This document shows positions 55,930 through 64,000 of a stretch of 64,000 nucleotides of DNA, piece after piece. The position numbers were made by a program, and so were the translations under genes. The stretch comes from Symbiodinium natans. Its lineage: Eukaryota > Sar > Dinophyceae > Suessiales > Symbiodiniaceae. The first letter of the stretch is position 1. The number at the start of each line of letters is the position of its first letter. The stretch is taken from the NCBI GenBank assembly GCA_905221605.1, contig CAJNDS010000236.1:519501-583500 (forward strand), written 5' to 3'. The notes under the pieces are model-generated. The model saw only the letters and a list, made by a program, of their open reading frames with translations. It searched no databases and was not told where the DNA came from.

Positions 55930-57300
55930 GTGAGGGTTAAGCCTCACCGTCTGTCCTGGACAGGCCAACGGACATCGGCCTTTTTTACGACAACGTCAGT
56001 ACTCGGCGAAGGGATGGCCGGCACCCAGACCACTTCAGTGTGGCTAAAGTACAGCCCCAAACACATTTTCAGGGTTTTGGGTTCAGGGTTTGCCGGGCCC
56101 CCCCCCCCCCGGGGCCCCCTGGCCCCTGGTGGCTGGATTCCTGGACCAGGAGGCTGGCGAGGGGGTCCAGGCAGGCTGCTCAATTTCGTGATTTTTCGGG
56201 ATTTTTGATTCTGAGGGCCTGGGGGCCTCTCCCGGGGCCTCCGCCGAGGCCCCCGCTGGCCGGGCTGGGACCTCCAAAGCCTCGAAAGGCCCGCCCCACA
56301 GGAAGCTTCAAAAATGCTTTTTTCGTACTGAAATCGATGGTTTTGGGCACCCCTCCATTTACCCCACAAGGTTTTAAGAGGCACCAAGAGCCACCAAAAG
56401 GTTTCAAAACGCTCTCTAAAGGAGGGGGCCCCACGCAATGAAAAATGCGATTTTTTAGTACTAAGAACGATGATTTAAAGCTTTTGGTGGCTCTTGGGGC
56501 CTTTGGGGGCTTCCTGGGGGCTGTCCTGGCCTTCCGGGGTAACATGAAGGGGTGCCCAAAACCATCGATTTCAGTACCAAAAAAGCGCATTTTTCATTGC
56601 GGTGCGGGCATCCTGGGGTTCCCCCTTCTTTTAGGGGGCCTTTTGAAGCCTTTGAAGCCTTTTGGTGGCTCTTGGGGTCTCTCGGGGCTTGCTGGGGCTT
56701 TCCTGGCCCTTTTGGAGCAAAATGCAGGAGCAGGCACAAAGGGTTTCCCTGACCTTCAAATAAAAAAGGGCCTCTGCGGGCCCTGACACGCCGAAGGCCC
56801 GAAAAGGGCCGAGGCTACCCCCAACCCCAGCTTAAACCCTAACACTGCAACTTTAAAAACATCAAAGCAAGCTTGCCAACCAAACTCCCGCGACTTGGGA
56901 CTCCGGGGCCCTCTGGAAGCTGGTGGACCTCTTTTCTCTAGACTCTAGCCGGACGCTCAGGGCTTAAGAGGCTTGGGGCCCCAGGATTTGCCCGTGCCCG
57001 CAAGGACAAACAAATGCGATTTTTTTGTACTAAGAACGAGTTTTGGGCACCCCCCAGAAGGGCCAGGAAAGCCCCCAGGAAGCCCCCAAGAAGCCCCAAG
57101 AGCCACCAAAAAGGCTTGAGGCCCTTAAAGAAAGGGAATCCAGGAGCCGGCACAAAGGGTTTCCCTGACCTTCAAATAAAAAAGGGCCTCTACGGGCCCT
57201 GACACGCCGAAGGCCCGAAAAGGGCCGAGGCTACCCCCAACCCCAGCTTAAACCCTAACACTGCAACTTTAAAAGCATAAAAGCAAGCATCGGGGCACAA
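55930..57300. repeat. Nested inverted and direct repeat block
   Basis: A unit with TTTCAGTACC/GGTACTGAAA-like ends, GGGCACCCC and AGAGCCACCAAAA occurs in both orientations (56300-56430, 56440-56600, 56590-56700, 57010-57120). A 150-bp direct repeat (CGGCACAAAGGGTTTCCC ... AAGCAAGC) lies at 56730-56880 and 57143-57293. Open frames here are repeat artefacts. Confidence 0.8.
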
Positions 57301-57428
57301 GAAAATAGATTCCATAAACCTTAAACCCTAATAGAGTATAGTGTGGGTGGCCGGGGTGGGTTGACGGGCAACGCGAGCGAGCGGCCCGGGGTGTTTCACA
57401 CCCGAACGCGCGCCCTCCCCTGACACAC

Positions 57429-57768
57429 ACTAAACCCTAAACCCTAAACCCTAAACCCTAAACCCTAAACCCTAAACCCTAAACCCTAAACCCTAAACCC
57501 TAAACCCTAAACCCTAAACCCTAAACCCTAAACTAAACCCGAAACCCTAAACACTCAGCCCCTGGGGCTTGCAAGGTCGCCCTCGAGTGAGATGGGCGGC
57601 TCCAGCCAGCTCCGTGGTGAACCGAGCCCAAGCCTGGAGGTCGCTAGCCCTAAACCCTAAACCCTAAACCCTAAACCCTAAACCCTAAACCCTAAACCCT
57701 AAACCCTAAACCCTAAACCCTAAACCCTAAACCCTAAACCCTAAACCCTAACCCTAAACCCTAAACCC
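57429..57768. repeat. Two long CCCTAAA arrays with a spacer
   Basis: 57429-57535 (15 units) and 57648-57766 (17 units), separated by GC-rich DNA. The second array ends CTAAACCCAG. Confidence 0.94.
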
Positions 57769-57939
57769 AGCTATGCGGGTTCCAAAAGAACCTAGACCCT
57801 TAACCATAAAACTCTCCTATAAGGGGCGAGAGGCCGCACGCAGAGCAGTTTTTTTCGATGCCAAGGGTGTATCGGTTTCTAGAAAAGCAGCGAGATTCAG
57901 GTTTAGAGCTGTTCAGAGGGGCTCTGGGTTTTCAAGTGC

Positions 57940-58073
57940 TCCCGGGTCAGGGCAGTTGGCTTCATGACTCCATGGGGCACTTCGATCACTTCGACCTCTC
58001 CTTTCAGGAGGAGGGTTGCCAGCGGGAACGTCGGAGGCTTCAAGCGCAACACAAGCTGGAGCTTGAGATGTAG
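57940..58073 (+). CDS. Coding-like terminal exon
   Basis: Reads GSWLHDSMGHFDHFDLSFQE, EGCQRERRRLQAQHKLELEM, stop; the helical tail is rich in Arg, Gln and Glu. It follows a 120-bp CCCTAAA array that ends in CCCAG|. Not recognised. Confidence 0.42.
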
Positions 58074-58452
58074 ATTCGACCTGTGTGCCTTTCATGGCTA
58101 CAGTGTAACCCATGTTGCGAAGAACGGTCCGCTTTGAAGAGCCGCTGAGACTGACTTAAGGCTGGTAGGCTGTAGTTCGACGTGCCACGAAGCGCAACGA
58201 AGTTTAAGAATGGGTATCCTGAGTCTGGGCTATGCCTTTCTTCCAGAGTTGCTCTGGCCGGGAGGCTTTGAACACCTCCAACCGATCCTTAAATTGGTTG
58301 CTGTACCCTAAGCCCTAGACCTTAAACACTTATACATTAGCCAGCCAACAACCCTACTGTAGAGGTCGGAATAATTACTACTAGTATTCCCTTATGGTAA
58401 TTATACCAAAAACACCAGAGTATACCCCCAAAACCTTGTTCCACTTGTTAAG

Positions 58453-58565
58453 GCCCCTGTAGTGCCAAAGCGTTTGCAGGAGACGTCCAACGATGACCCG
58501 AGCACCTGCCAGCGCCTCGCCGCATTCCTGCAGTCCCAGGCCGGACCTCGAAATCACCCGAGTAG
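58453..58565 (+). CDS. Coding-like exon before a telomere-containing inverted repeat
   Basis: After GTTAAG| reads APVVPKRLQETSNDDPSTCQ, RLAAFLQSQAGPRNH. It could be a cytosolic N-terminal part of the channel gene starting at 59031, but nothing proves it. Confidence 0.4.
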
Positions 58566-58740
58566 CTACTATTTGCTTAAGAACCCCTAAACCCTAAACC
58601 CCCCCCCCCCACCCCCCAAAAAAATCAATAAGTGAAAAACAAGAGAGAGAGAGATATATATATATGTATATTGACCCCTATCATACCCTCATAAGGAAGA
58701 ATGTTTTTGATTTTTTAGGGTTCTTAAGCAAGTAGTCGGT
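58556..58740. repeat. Family-I inverted repeat enclosing telomere units and a TA tract
   Basis: CCGAGTAGCTACTATTTGCT, TAAGAACCCCTAAACC pairs with TTAGGGTTCTTAAGCAAG, TAGTCGG. Inside are CCCTAAA units, poly-C and (TA)n. Confidence 0.75.
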
Positions 58741-59030
58741 AGGGTTGAGGGTTGAGGGCTTTTGAGCAAACATGTGAACAACATGGTAGCAACCTGGTCG
58801 CGCGCTATCCTAGTGCTTAATGCATCTAACAGCAGCTTAAACACGCTCTTTCCAACAAGCACAAGAGTCAACATGATAGCAAACGCAGGAACCACACGAG
58901 AACACAATAACCACAATCATTCAAGTAGGGAAGTCCTAAAGATACGGTATGCCCTTGAGAAGGCTTCATATAGGGCTGCTGTCTAGGGTGACGCTGCTTC
59001 GAGCCTCCCTGACTCAGCGCGGAGCACCAG

Positions 59031-59102
59031 GCTTTCGAGTCGCTCCTATCGGTGCTGCTGATTGCCAACGTCGTCTTCATGGCTTTTGAGATGCCCCTTG
59101 GG
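59031..59102 (+). CDS. Channel exon S1
   Basis: Reads AFESLLSVLLIANVVFMAFE, a hydrophobic helix with the Asn typical of S1. Acceptor CACCAG|G; a GT donor after MPLG is likely. Confidence 0.75.
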
Positions 59103-62100
59103 GTTGCTCTCAGGAATCTTTTAATTTTCCTCACTTCTTTGCTATACCCCCTTTCCTGTGCTGCACTTTTCGGTCTAGGAGAGAAATTCTGAGCTCCAGA
59201 ATCCAGAATAATTGGTGTAGTCCAGAACTGAACCCTAAACCCTAAACCGTCAAGTGTTGACTGGCCCCCCTCGTGAGGCAGTATCTTGGCTCCGTCGCCG
59301 GGCCCCTCGGCTCTCGGGATTTTGAGGCCTTGGGAGCACGAACTTGCGATGGGAACATTATATACTAATGTATAGAATTTGGTTTATATATCTATATAAT
59401 ACCAAACATCGGTTTTTGCGATTTTGGAGGGGAGGGGGGGGGAGAATTTTCCGGGAATGGAGGTTGCTGAGTTTGGATATGGGATATGGGCAGTTCTCTA
59501 CACTGCGGTACCGGTTAAGGTCCTTTTATTGATTCGGGTGCCGATAGAATGGAACCCCCAAAAAGGGACTCAAATTCGGGAAATGGCATCTTTAAGGTTC
59601 CGGTGTGGGCTCGGCTGGTTGAAGAGCAGTCATGAGTAGCAATTTCTTTACGCGCGTGTAGAATTCATGAGTGTCAGAGTGTCATAAGTAGCAATCTATA
59701 CGTATGTTGACAATGTTTCTAATTCATGTAATCGAGACATTGTTGTACTATGTTACGTGTCTTTCAGCCTGTAGACTATGCGGCATGCCACAGAAGTGAA
59801 GGCCCTTTCGCACCTTTGAACAGCTTGGACCAAAGCTCAGGTTCTTAGGAATGAAGATATGGAGGTTTACGACATTTGCCTTATCGCGGTCCTCCTTATA
59901 AGGGGATCCTACTATTTGGGGGTCTCTATTGGGGGGTCCCTTGTTATCGCAACCCCCTATACCTCTAAACCCTATACCTCTAAACCCTAAACCCTGAACC
60001 CTAAACCCTAAACCCTAAACCCTATACCTGAGCCAAGCTCAGGCTTAGCATCGGGAAGTACTCGAACGTTTTCCCCACGGAGTCGGCCTGGCCCACGATG
60101 GACCGAGTCCTGCTCACTCGGTTGCATTGAGCAGAGGCTGTTCCAGCTTGGTTGGGGGTTTAGGGTTTAGGGTTTAGGGTTTTAGGGTTTAGGGTGCGAT
60201 TTTGCGCGACCCTGAACAGACAATAGCATGGCCCCAAGATTAGGGCAGGTTTCGAATTCCTACCACACACCCAAGGTTCATTGGAGACCTTGTCTTCACG
60301 GCCGTCTTCGCAGTAGATGTTACCCTGCGCATCACTGTGCTGCGCTGTCGGTTCTGGCGCACGTTCATGACCCCTGGCAAACGGGATGCAAACGGTTTCT
60401 GAGCATCGCGGGTGCTGAGTGGTTGACGGCTGCGTAGAAACAAGAAAATACACATGTCATGCTAATTACTCATGTTCGGCCATGCATATGCACATACACA
60501 CGTGTACCGTATAACCCAGATTGCATTTTCAGCCCGACTTGATGCCAACAGATTGCCCCAGGAACTGGATAGATGCGTTTGTGGTCGCTACGTCGTCGAT
60601 TCAGTGGTTCTTCCCGAGTTTGTCGCATCCTCAGAAGCTAGGGGCCTCTTCTTGAAGAGCTCTCTAAGCCTAAGAGCCCTTAAACCCTAAACCCTGCAGC
60701 ACAGGGGGGGTGGGAGCATTCGCCGGGGTCTTGGCTCCAGGGCGTGTCCATACAAGACTTTTGGCCAAAATCACGTAAGTCTCGGCTTGGTAAAGAGCCG
60801 CACTCTCAGCACCCCTGCGTCGGCGCTACGTGTCGATGCAGCCAGTGTGTGGCTTTCGGTAAACTGCCGGGTTTCGGCAGTACAGATTCTGAGCCCTGCC
60901 TAGGTCCCCGATGGCCCCCCAAAAACGGCTTAAGGTTCAGGGTTCAAGGCTTTGAGGGTTTAAGGGGTGTAAGGGTTTAAGGATTTAAGGGTTGAAGGCT
61001 TTAAGGTTTTGAGGGTTTGGGGGGGGCTGGAAGGTCGATCAACCCGATTTACCTCCGGCTTTTGCGACTGGGGAAGCTGGCAAGGGCACTGCGCATGGTG
61101 ACCATGTCGACGCTCGGCCGAGAGGAGTTCGGGAGTGTTCAGGGATGAGTCGGCAGATCGCTCCCACCACTCGTTGCACTCTGAGGAAGTCAATGGACTC
61201 CTTGCAACTTCTCTTGAAGTGCTGCGCTTCCTCGGTGGACATGCTCTTCTGGCCGCTGGCATGCATGTTCGCGTACGCCACATGCGGCGATCCAGAATTT
61301 GTGTATATAAATGCGAATATAGAGTTTAATATCATATAAATATAGATACAAATATGAATATATGGTAATGGTGTGGTATGGTATGGTGTGGTATGGTATG
61401 GTATGTATGTGTGTACGTAGATTGATATGATACTGTTTTCACATGTAGCTGTTTGATTACATGGATATGTGAGACACGTGTCATTCCAGGCATGATTCAC
61501 CATCATACTTATCATCGTGGTTTTTCACGAGCTGCATCTTTACAAAGCGCTTTCGACGACCTACTACTAGGGTTTGAGCTACCGCATGCCCAGAGACTCC
61601 AAAACCCCCTTTCAGGAATATACATTAAATGATAATAGGAACCCTAATGTGATTCAAGGTATATTCCTTAGTTAAGGGGTTTTGGAGTCTCTGGGTGCCC
61701 CAATGATGTTGCAGTTCTAGGTGGACTTTGTTCTACTAGTAGCTGCGTGGTGGCCACCTCGGTAGACTCCTCCTGGGTCACCACCCAGTTGCTGTAAGGT
61801 GCACGTGTTATTTGTTTTAGAGTCTATAAGGACTGGAAAAAGTCGATGAAGGGCATTCTCAGCATCCTGTGCGTAGTGTAGAAGATTTAGCTTCAATGTC
61901 AGTGCTGGCCCTCGACCTTCCGTTTGCTTAGCTCAAGTTAGACAGCGCGCCCCCTGAACCCTAAACCCTAAACCCCAGGTCCTTCTGCTTGCTGACTTTC
62001 ATCCAATGCATCGCTGGCATGATCGTCAGTGCTTTGGTACGTGAGTATCTCACGGAATCTCGGACGTGCACGCAGTTGTGGGCTCTCCAAGCTGTTGCGA

Positions 62101-63984
62101 GTTTCCCAGCCACGCACTCCTAGGTAGGCCCTTGTGACATTTTACATATTTTCCCTTATTGGGTCTAAGAGGGTGATAGTAGGAATCCCTAAACCCGAAA
62201 CCCTAAACCCTAATCCCTAAACCCTAAACTCAGAGGGGTTTAAGGGCCAGCCTAGAGTTCTCAAGCTGAGGATGACTCAAAGCTGCTCGAAGATCGGCAA
62301 AAAGTTTGGGACTACTACGGGACGTTTACCCGGACTCTTGGCTCTTGGGGGATTCAGGCGTCATGGGTTGGGACATTCCCCCTTATGCTGTTTAAAGTGC
62401 CCCCTCCCTATTAAAGACTGCTAGCATCAGGAGGGGGGGAAATCCCATGTCATGGGTCTATGAGGATGTACCTACACATCACGGCCGGGCAGGACAGAAG
62501 GTACAGGACCGCTCGGCGGAAGTCGCTCTCCAAGCGAGGTGTCAGGCACCCGAACGCAGCCTCTAGAAGTTTTCAGCTGAAGTCGACTTTGACTTCCAAG
62601 CAGCTCAGGCATTGGGAATGTTGCGTCGATGAATAAGGGGGAACACTACTGACCGGCTACTTTGCCACATATGTAAATATTCGAGTGTCTTCGCATGATC
62701 ACCATTGGTTGCGCACGGATGGCGAACATCGCCGTCCTAGCCAGCAAGTGGTAGCCGGCGTTACTGCTCTCTGAACCCATCCACGTTGAAATCCTCTTCA
62801 TTAGGCCCCCCACCCCCACCCCACCCCAAGAAAATGAGACAACGAAAAATGGTCTGCAGTATAGACGACCGCACAAACAAAAGGGACTTGCCCCCCTCCA
62901 CATAGGCTAGGGTGGGATAGCGGAATCGATGAGCTGTTTGTGTGTGCATGTTTGGTGCCAAGCAAAGAACCGAGGACGTTTCTTACCATGTTTGAGATCC
63001 TCTTCGCCCCTCGGTAGCCTTGGGACATTTTGCACTTTCCAATTGGGTTTAACAGATAATCTTAGTAAGGAGTATTTGTCAGAGGGATCAGAGAGCCCAC
63101 CTAGGCCAATTGGGGCCCACCATGCAGAGCACTCGTCGACAACGTGGATGAAGCCTTCTCACTCTTCTTCCTCATATACCGGTGTATGATCGGGTTTGCT
63201 GTGCTTCTGGGCTGCAAGGACTCGTTTGAACACAGCCGATGCTTTGGTGAGGCCACTGGCTTGTTTCTGGAGCCACGAGGATGATTTGCATACTTGGGTT
63301 GTGCAATGGAGGTTTGAAACCCTAAAGCCTGAAACCCTACACCCAATTTTTTCCATCAGGCTAAACGTGGTGAATGCCGTCTTTGTGCAGCAGACAATGC
63401 TTCTGGCCAGTAACGATGAAGATTTGGCCTTCAAACAGAAGCAGAAAGACTGGGAATCTTGGCGCATACGGTTACAGCTGGCTTGGGGTGGGCTCGGGTT
63501 TGAGTGTGGTAGCGACGGTTCTGTTCATCTTATCGACGTCCAAGAAACACGTTGCCAACTTTGCCGGTGTGCATTTTCGTGAGCTCGAGGAGTTTGATGA
63601 AGAGGCCCTTGTCAGCTTAGACAGAGAGCAGAAGGAAATCGGTTTAGGGTCTAGGATTTAGGGATACACGCCGGCTTTCACTGCATTCAACGGACCCATA
63701 CAATGGCATAGAGGAACGAGACTTTCTCCTGGGTGTTGCAAGGGTGTGCCCTTCTAAGTCAGCTTGGCAAATGCCACCCCTGCCCACCCTCCCTCCCCCG
63801 CCCCTCCGCACCTCACCTAAACCCTAAACCCTAACCCCTAACCCCTAAACCCTAAACCCTAAACCCTAAACCCCCTTCCAAGGATTGGTACTCGAAGAAG
63901 GTGCGGCGACTCTTTGGTGCCATTGATACCTCCGGAGACGGCTCCATCACCTTCGATGAGTTTTCAAACTTGGTGCCTCTTCCT
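59031..63984 (+). CDS. Voltage-gated cation channel domain with EF-hand, at least 11 exons, partial
   Basis: Ion-transport (six-helix) protein followed by a Ca-binding EF-hand; plasma-membrane or vesicular channel of the Ca/Na-channel-like protist group. Exons on the + strand, in order: 59031-59102 (S1), 60043-60111, 60276-60362 (S2), 60562-60640 (S3), 61034-61108 (S4), 61186-61254, 61979-62036, 62271-62340, 63105-63202 (S6), 63360-63447, 63883-63984 (EF-hand). Joins keep phase: TRV-LFIGDL, FWR-TNWIDAF, VTM-SKSMDSL, FAV-LNVVNAVFVQQT, KQKQK-DWYSKKV. The selectivity-filter exon between 62340 and 63105 and the N-terminus were not found. Continues beyond the window. Confidence 0.88.
59885..59960. 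repeat. Family-D-like element in a channel intron
   Basis: CCTTATAAGGGGATCCTACT ... GGGGGTCCCTTGTTATCGCA, ACCCCC: one half of family D, followed by CCCTATACCTCTAAA units. Confidence 0.6.
60043..60111 (+). CDS. Channel exon, S1-S2 loop
   Basis: Reads IGKYSNVFPTESAWPTMDRV and enters S2 in phase. Acceptor AGCTCAG|G or GGCTTAG|C; GC donor (CT|GCTCAC). Telomere-type repeats fill the intron just upstream. Confidence 0.65.
60276..60362 (+). CDS. Channel exon S2
   Basis: Reads FIGDLVFTAVFAVDVTLRIT then VLRCRFWR: the S2 pattern with acidic Asp and a following Arg, ending at the conserved FW. Acceptor CCCAAG|G; GT donor (AC|GTTCAT). Confidence 0.85.
60562..60640 (+). CDS. Channel exon S3
   Basis: Reads NWIDAFVVATSSIQWFF, the S3 start NW-x-D. 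Acceptor GCCCCAG|G. The 3' end is uncertain. Confidence 0.85.
61034..61108 (+). CDS. Channel exon S4 voltage sensor
   Basis: Reads SINPIYLRLLRLGKLARALR then MVTM. Basic residues at every third position (R, R, K, R, R) are the voltage-sensor signature. Acceptor CTGGAAG|G; GA donor (TC|GACGCT). Confidence 0.9.
61186..61254 (+). CDS. Channel exon S4-S5 linker
   Basis: Reads KSMDSLQLLLKCCASSVDML then FW, the linker and start of S5. Acceptor CTCTGAG|G; GC donor (CC|GCTGGC). Confidence 0.8.
61588..61697. repeat. Family-K inverted-repeat element in a channel intron
   Basis: CCCAGAGACTCCAAAACCCC pairs perfectly with GGGGTTTTGGAGTCTCTGGG (20 bp); centre AT-rich. Lies in the intron 61255-61978. Confidence 0.88.
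61979..62036 (+). CDS. Channel exon S5
   Basis: Reads SFCLLTFIQCIAGMIVSALV without the final V (ends AL). Entered through the telomere-derived acceptor CTAAACCCCAG|; GT donor (TTG|GTACGTGAG) is close to the eukaryotic consensus. Confidence 0.82.
62271..62340 (+). CDS. Channel exon, extracellular loop before the pore
   Basis: Reads DDSKLLEDRQKVWDYYGTFT then RTL, matching the loop before the pore helix in related protist channels. Acceptor GCTGAG|G; GC donor (G|GCTCTT). Confidence 0.75.
62369..62446. repeat. Family-B element in a channel intron
   Basis: GGGACATTCCCCCTTATGCT ... TTAAAGACTGCTAGCATC, then AATCCC, in the intron after the pre-pore exon. Confidence 0.75.
63105..63202 (+). CDS. Channel exon, post-pore and S6 start
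   Basis: Reads ANWGPPCRALVDNVDEAFSL and FFLIYRCMIGFA: the end of the pore loop and the start of S6. Acceptor ACCTAG|G; GC donor (GT|GCTTCT). The next exon also starts GCT. Confidence 0.85.
63360..63447 (+). CDS. Channel exon, S6 end
   Basis: Reads LNVVNAVFVQQTMLLASNDE then DLAFKQKQK, the conserved cytoplasmic end of S6. Acceptor CCATCAG|G; GA donor (AAA|GACTGG), and the next exon starts GATTGG. Confidence 0.88.
63450..63650 (+). other. Coding-like segment inside a channel intron
   Basis: One frame reads SVVATVLFILSTSKKHVANF, AGVHFRELEEFDEEALVSLD and on to a TTTAGGG unit. It is coding-like but would break the KQKQK-DWYSKK join, so it is either intronic remnant, an alternative exon or part of another gene. 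Not recognised. Confidence 0.35.
63883..63984 (+). CDS. Channel exon, EF-hand
   Basis: Reads DWYSKKVRRLFGAIDTSGDG then SITFDEFSNLV. The loop D-T-S-G-D-G-S-I-T-F-D-E has all Ca-coordinating positions of a canonical EF-hand. Acceptor TTCCAAG|G follows a CCCTAAA tract; the next intron would begin in GTTTAGGG at 63985, or at GTGCCT slightly earlier. Confidence 0.88.
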
Positions 63985-64000
63985 GTTTAGGGTTCAGGGT

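Noticed and set aside
55944-56786. Overlapping 90-160 codon open frames on both strands rich in Pro, Gly and Lys
   Set aside because: The sequence is a nested inverted-repeat block; the frames mirror each other and show no conserved motif.
1-64000. CRISPR arrays, bacterial operons, ribosome binding sites, rRNA
   Set aside because: None seen; the regular repeats are telomere-type or microsatellite, and gene structure is eukaryotic.

Overview
The window reads as nuclear DNA of a dinoflagellate. Five things point there: very many interstitial telomere-type tracts (TTTAGGG / CCCTAAA); short exons (19-120 nt) in long repeat-filled introns; introns that mostly start with GC or GA rather than GT and end AG|G; a multi-domain EF-hand cation channel of protist type; and a U6 snRNA sequence, which excludes bacteria. 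The species cannot be named from this sequence. Splice sites below were inferred by hand from protein continuity and codon phase, so individual boundaries may be off by a few bases.

Three genes can be rebuilt exon by exon, all on the + strand. (1) A bifunctional trehalose-6-phosphate synthase / trehalose-phosphatase (TPS-TPP) covers about 21.8-53.7 kb, with a possible first exon near 18.9 kb. About 30 short exons carry the ordered family motifs, from the N-terminal SSGGL and WIGWPG to the phosphatase GDDRTDE, and end in a stop at 53707-53709. (2) A four-exon multipass membrane protein (36316/36550-38671) lies inside one TPS-TPP intron on the same strand. Its reading frame is complete and open once its introns are removed. 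(3) A voltage-gated cation channel runs from about 59.0 kb off the right end. It has S1, S2, S3, S4, S4-S5, S5, S6 and EF-hand exons in order.

Around these lie many coding-like fragments on both strands whose proteins I do not recognise (0-21 kb, 28-30 kb, 53.9-55.4 kb, 57.9-58.6 kb). Some are flanked by plausible splice sites, and several end in a stop supplied by a CCCTAA unit. The rest is repeat DNA: telomere-type arrays, at least ten families of 70-150 bp inverted-repeat (MITE- or introner-like) elements, microsatellites, two large trinucleotide tracts (43.27-43.62 and 44.30-44.75 kb), a telomere-containing tandem array (38.8-39.57 kb) and a nested inverted-repeat block (55.9-57.3 kb).

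The most interesting signal is how repeats and introns relate. Inverted-repeat elements sit as introns or inside introns of genes on either strand. Telomere-type tracts also behave like inserted introns. One intron of the nested gene is nothing but degenerate CCCTAAA units between 9-bp direct repeats, and a telomere tract in the TPS region sits between 15-bp direct repeats. Four supported exons are entered through the same junction, CTAAACC(C)AG. In about half of the introns the first 2-5 bases equal the first bases of the next exon, as expected if the unusual donor dinucleotides are copies of a duplicated target site.
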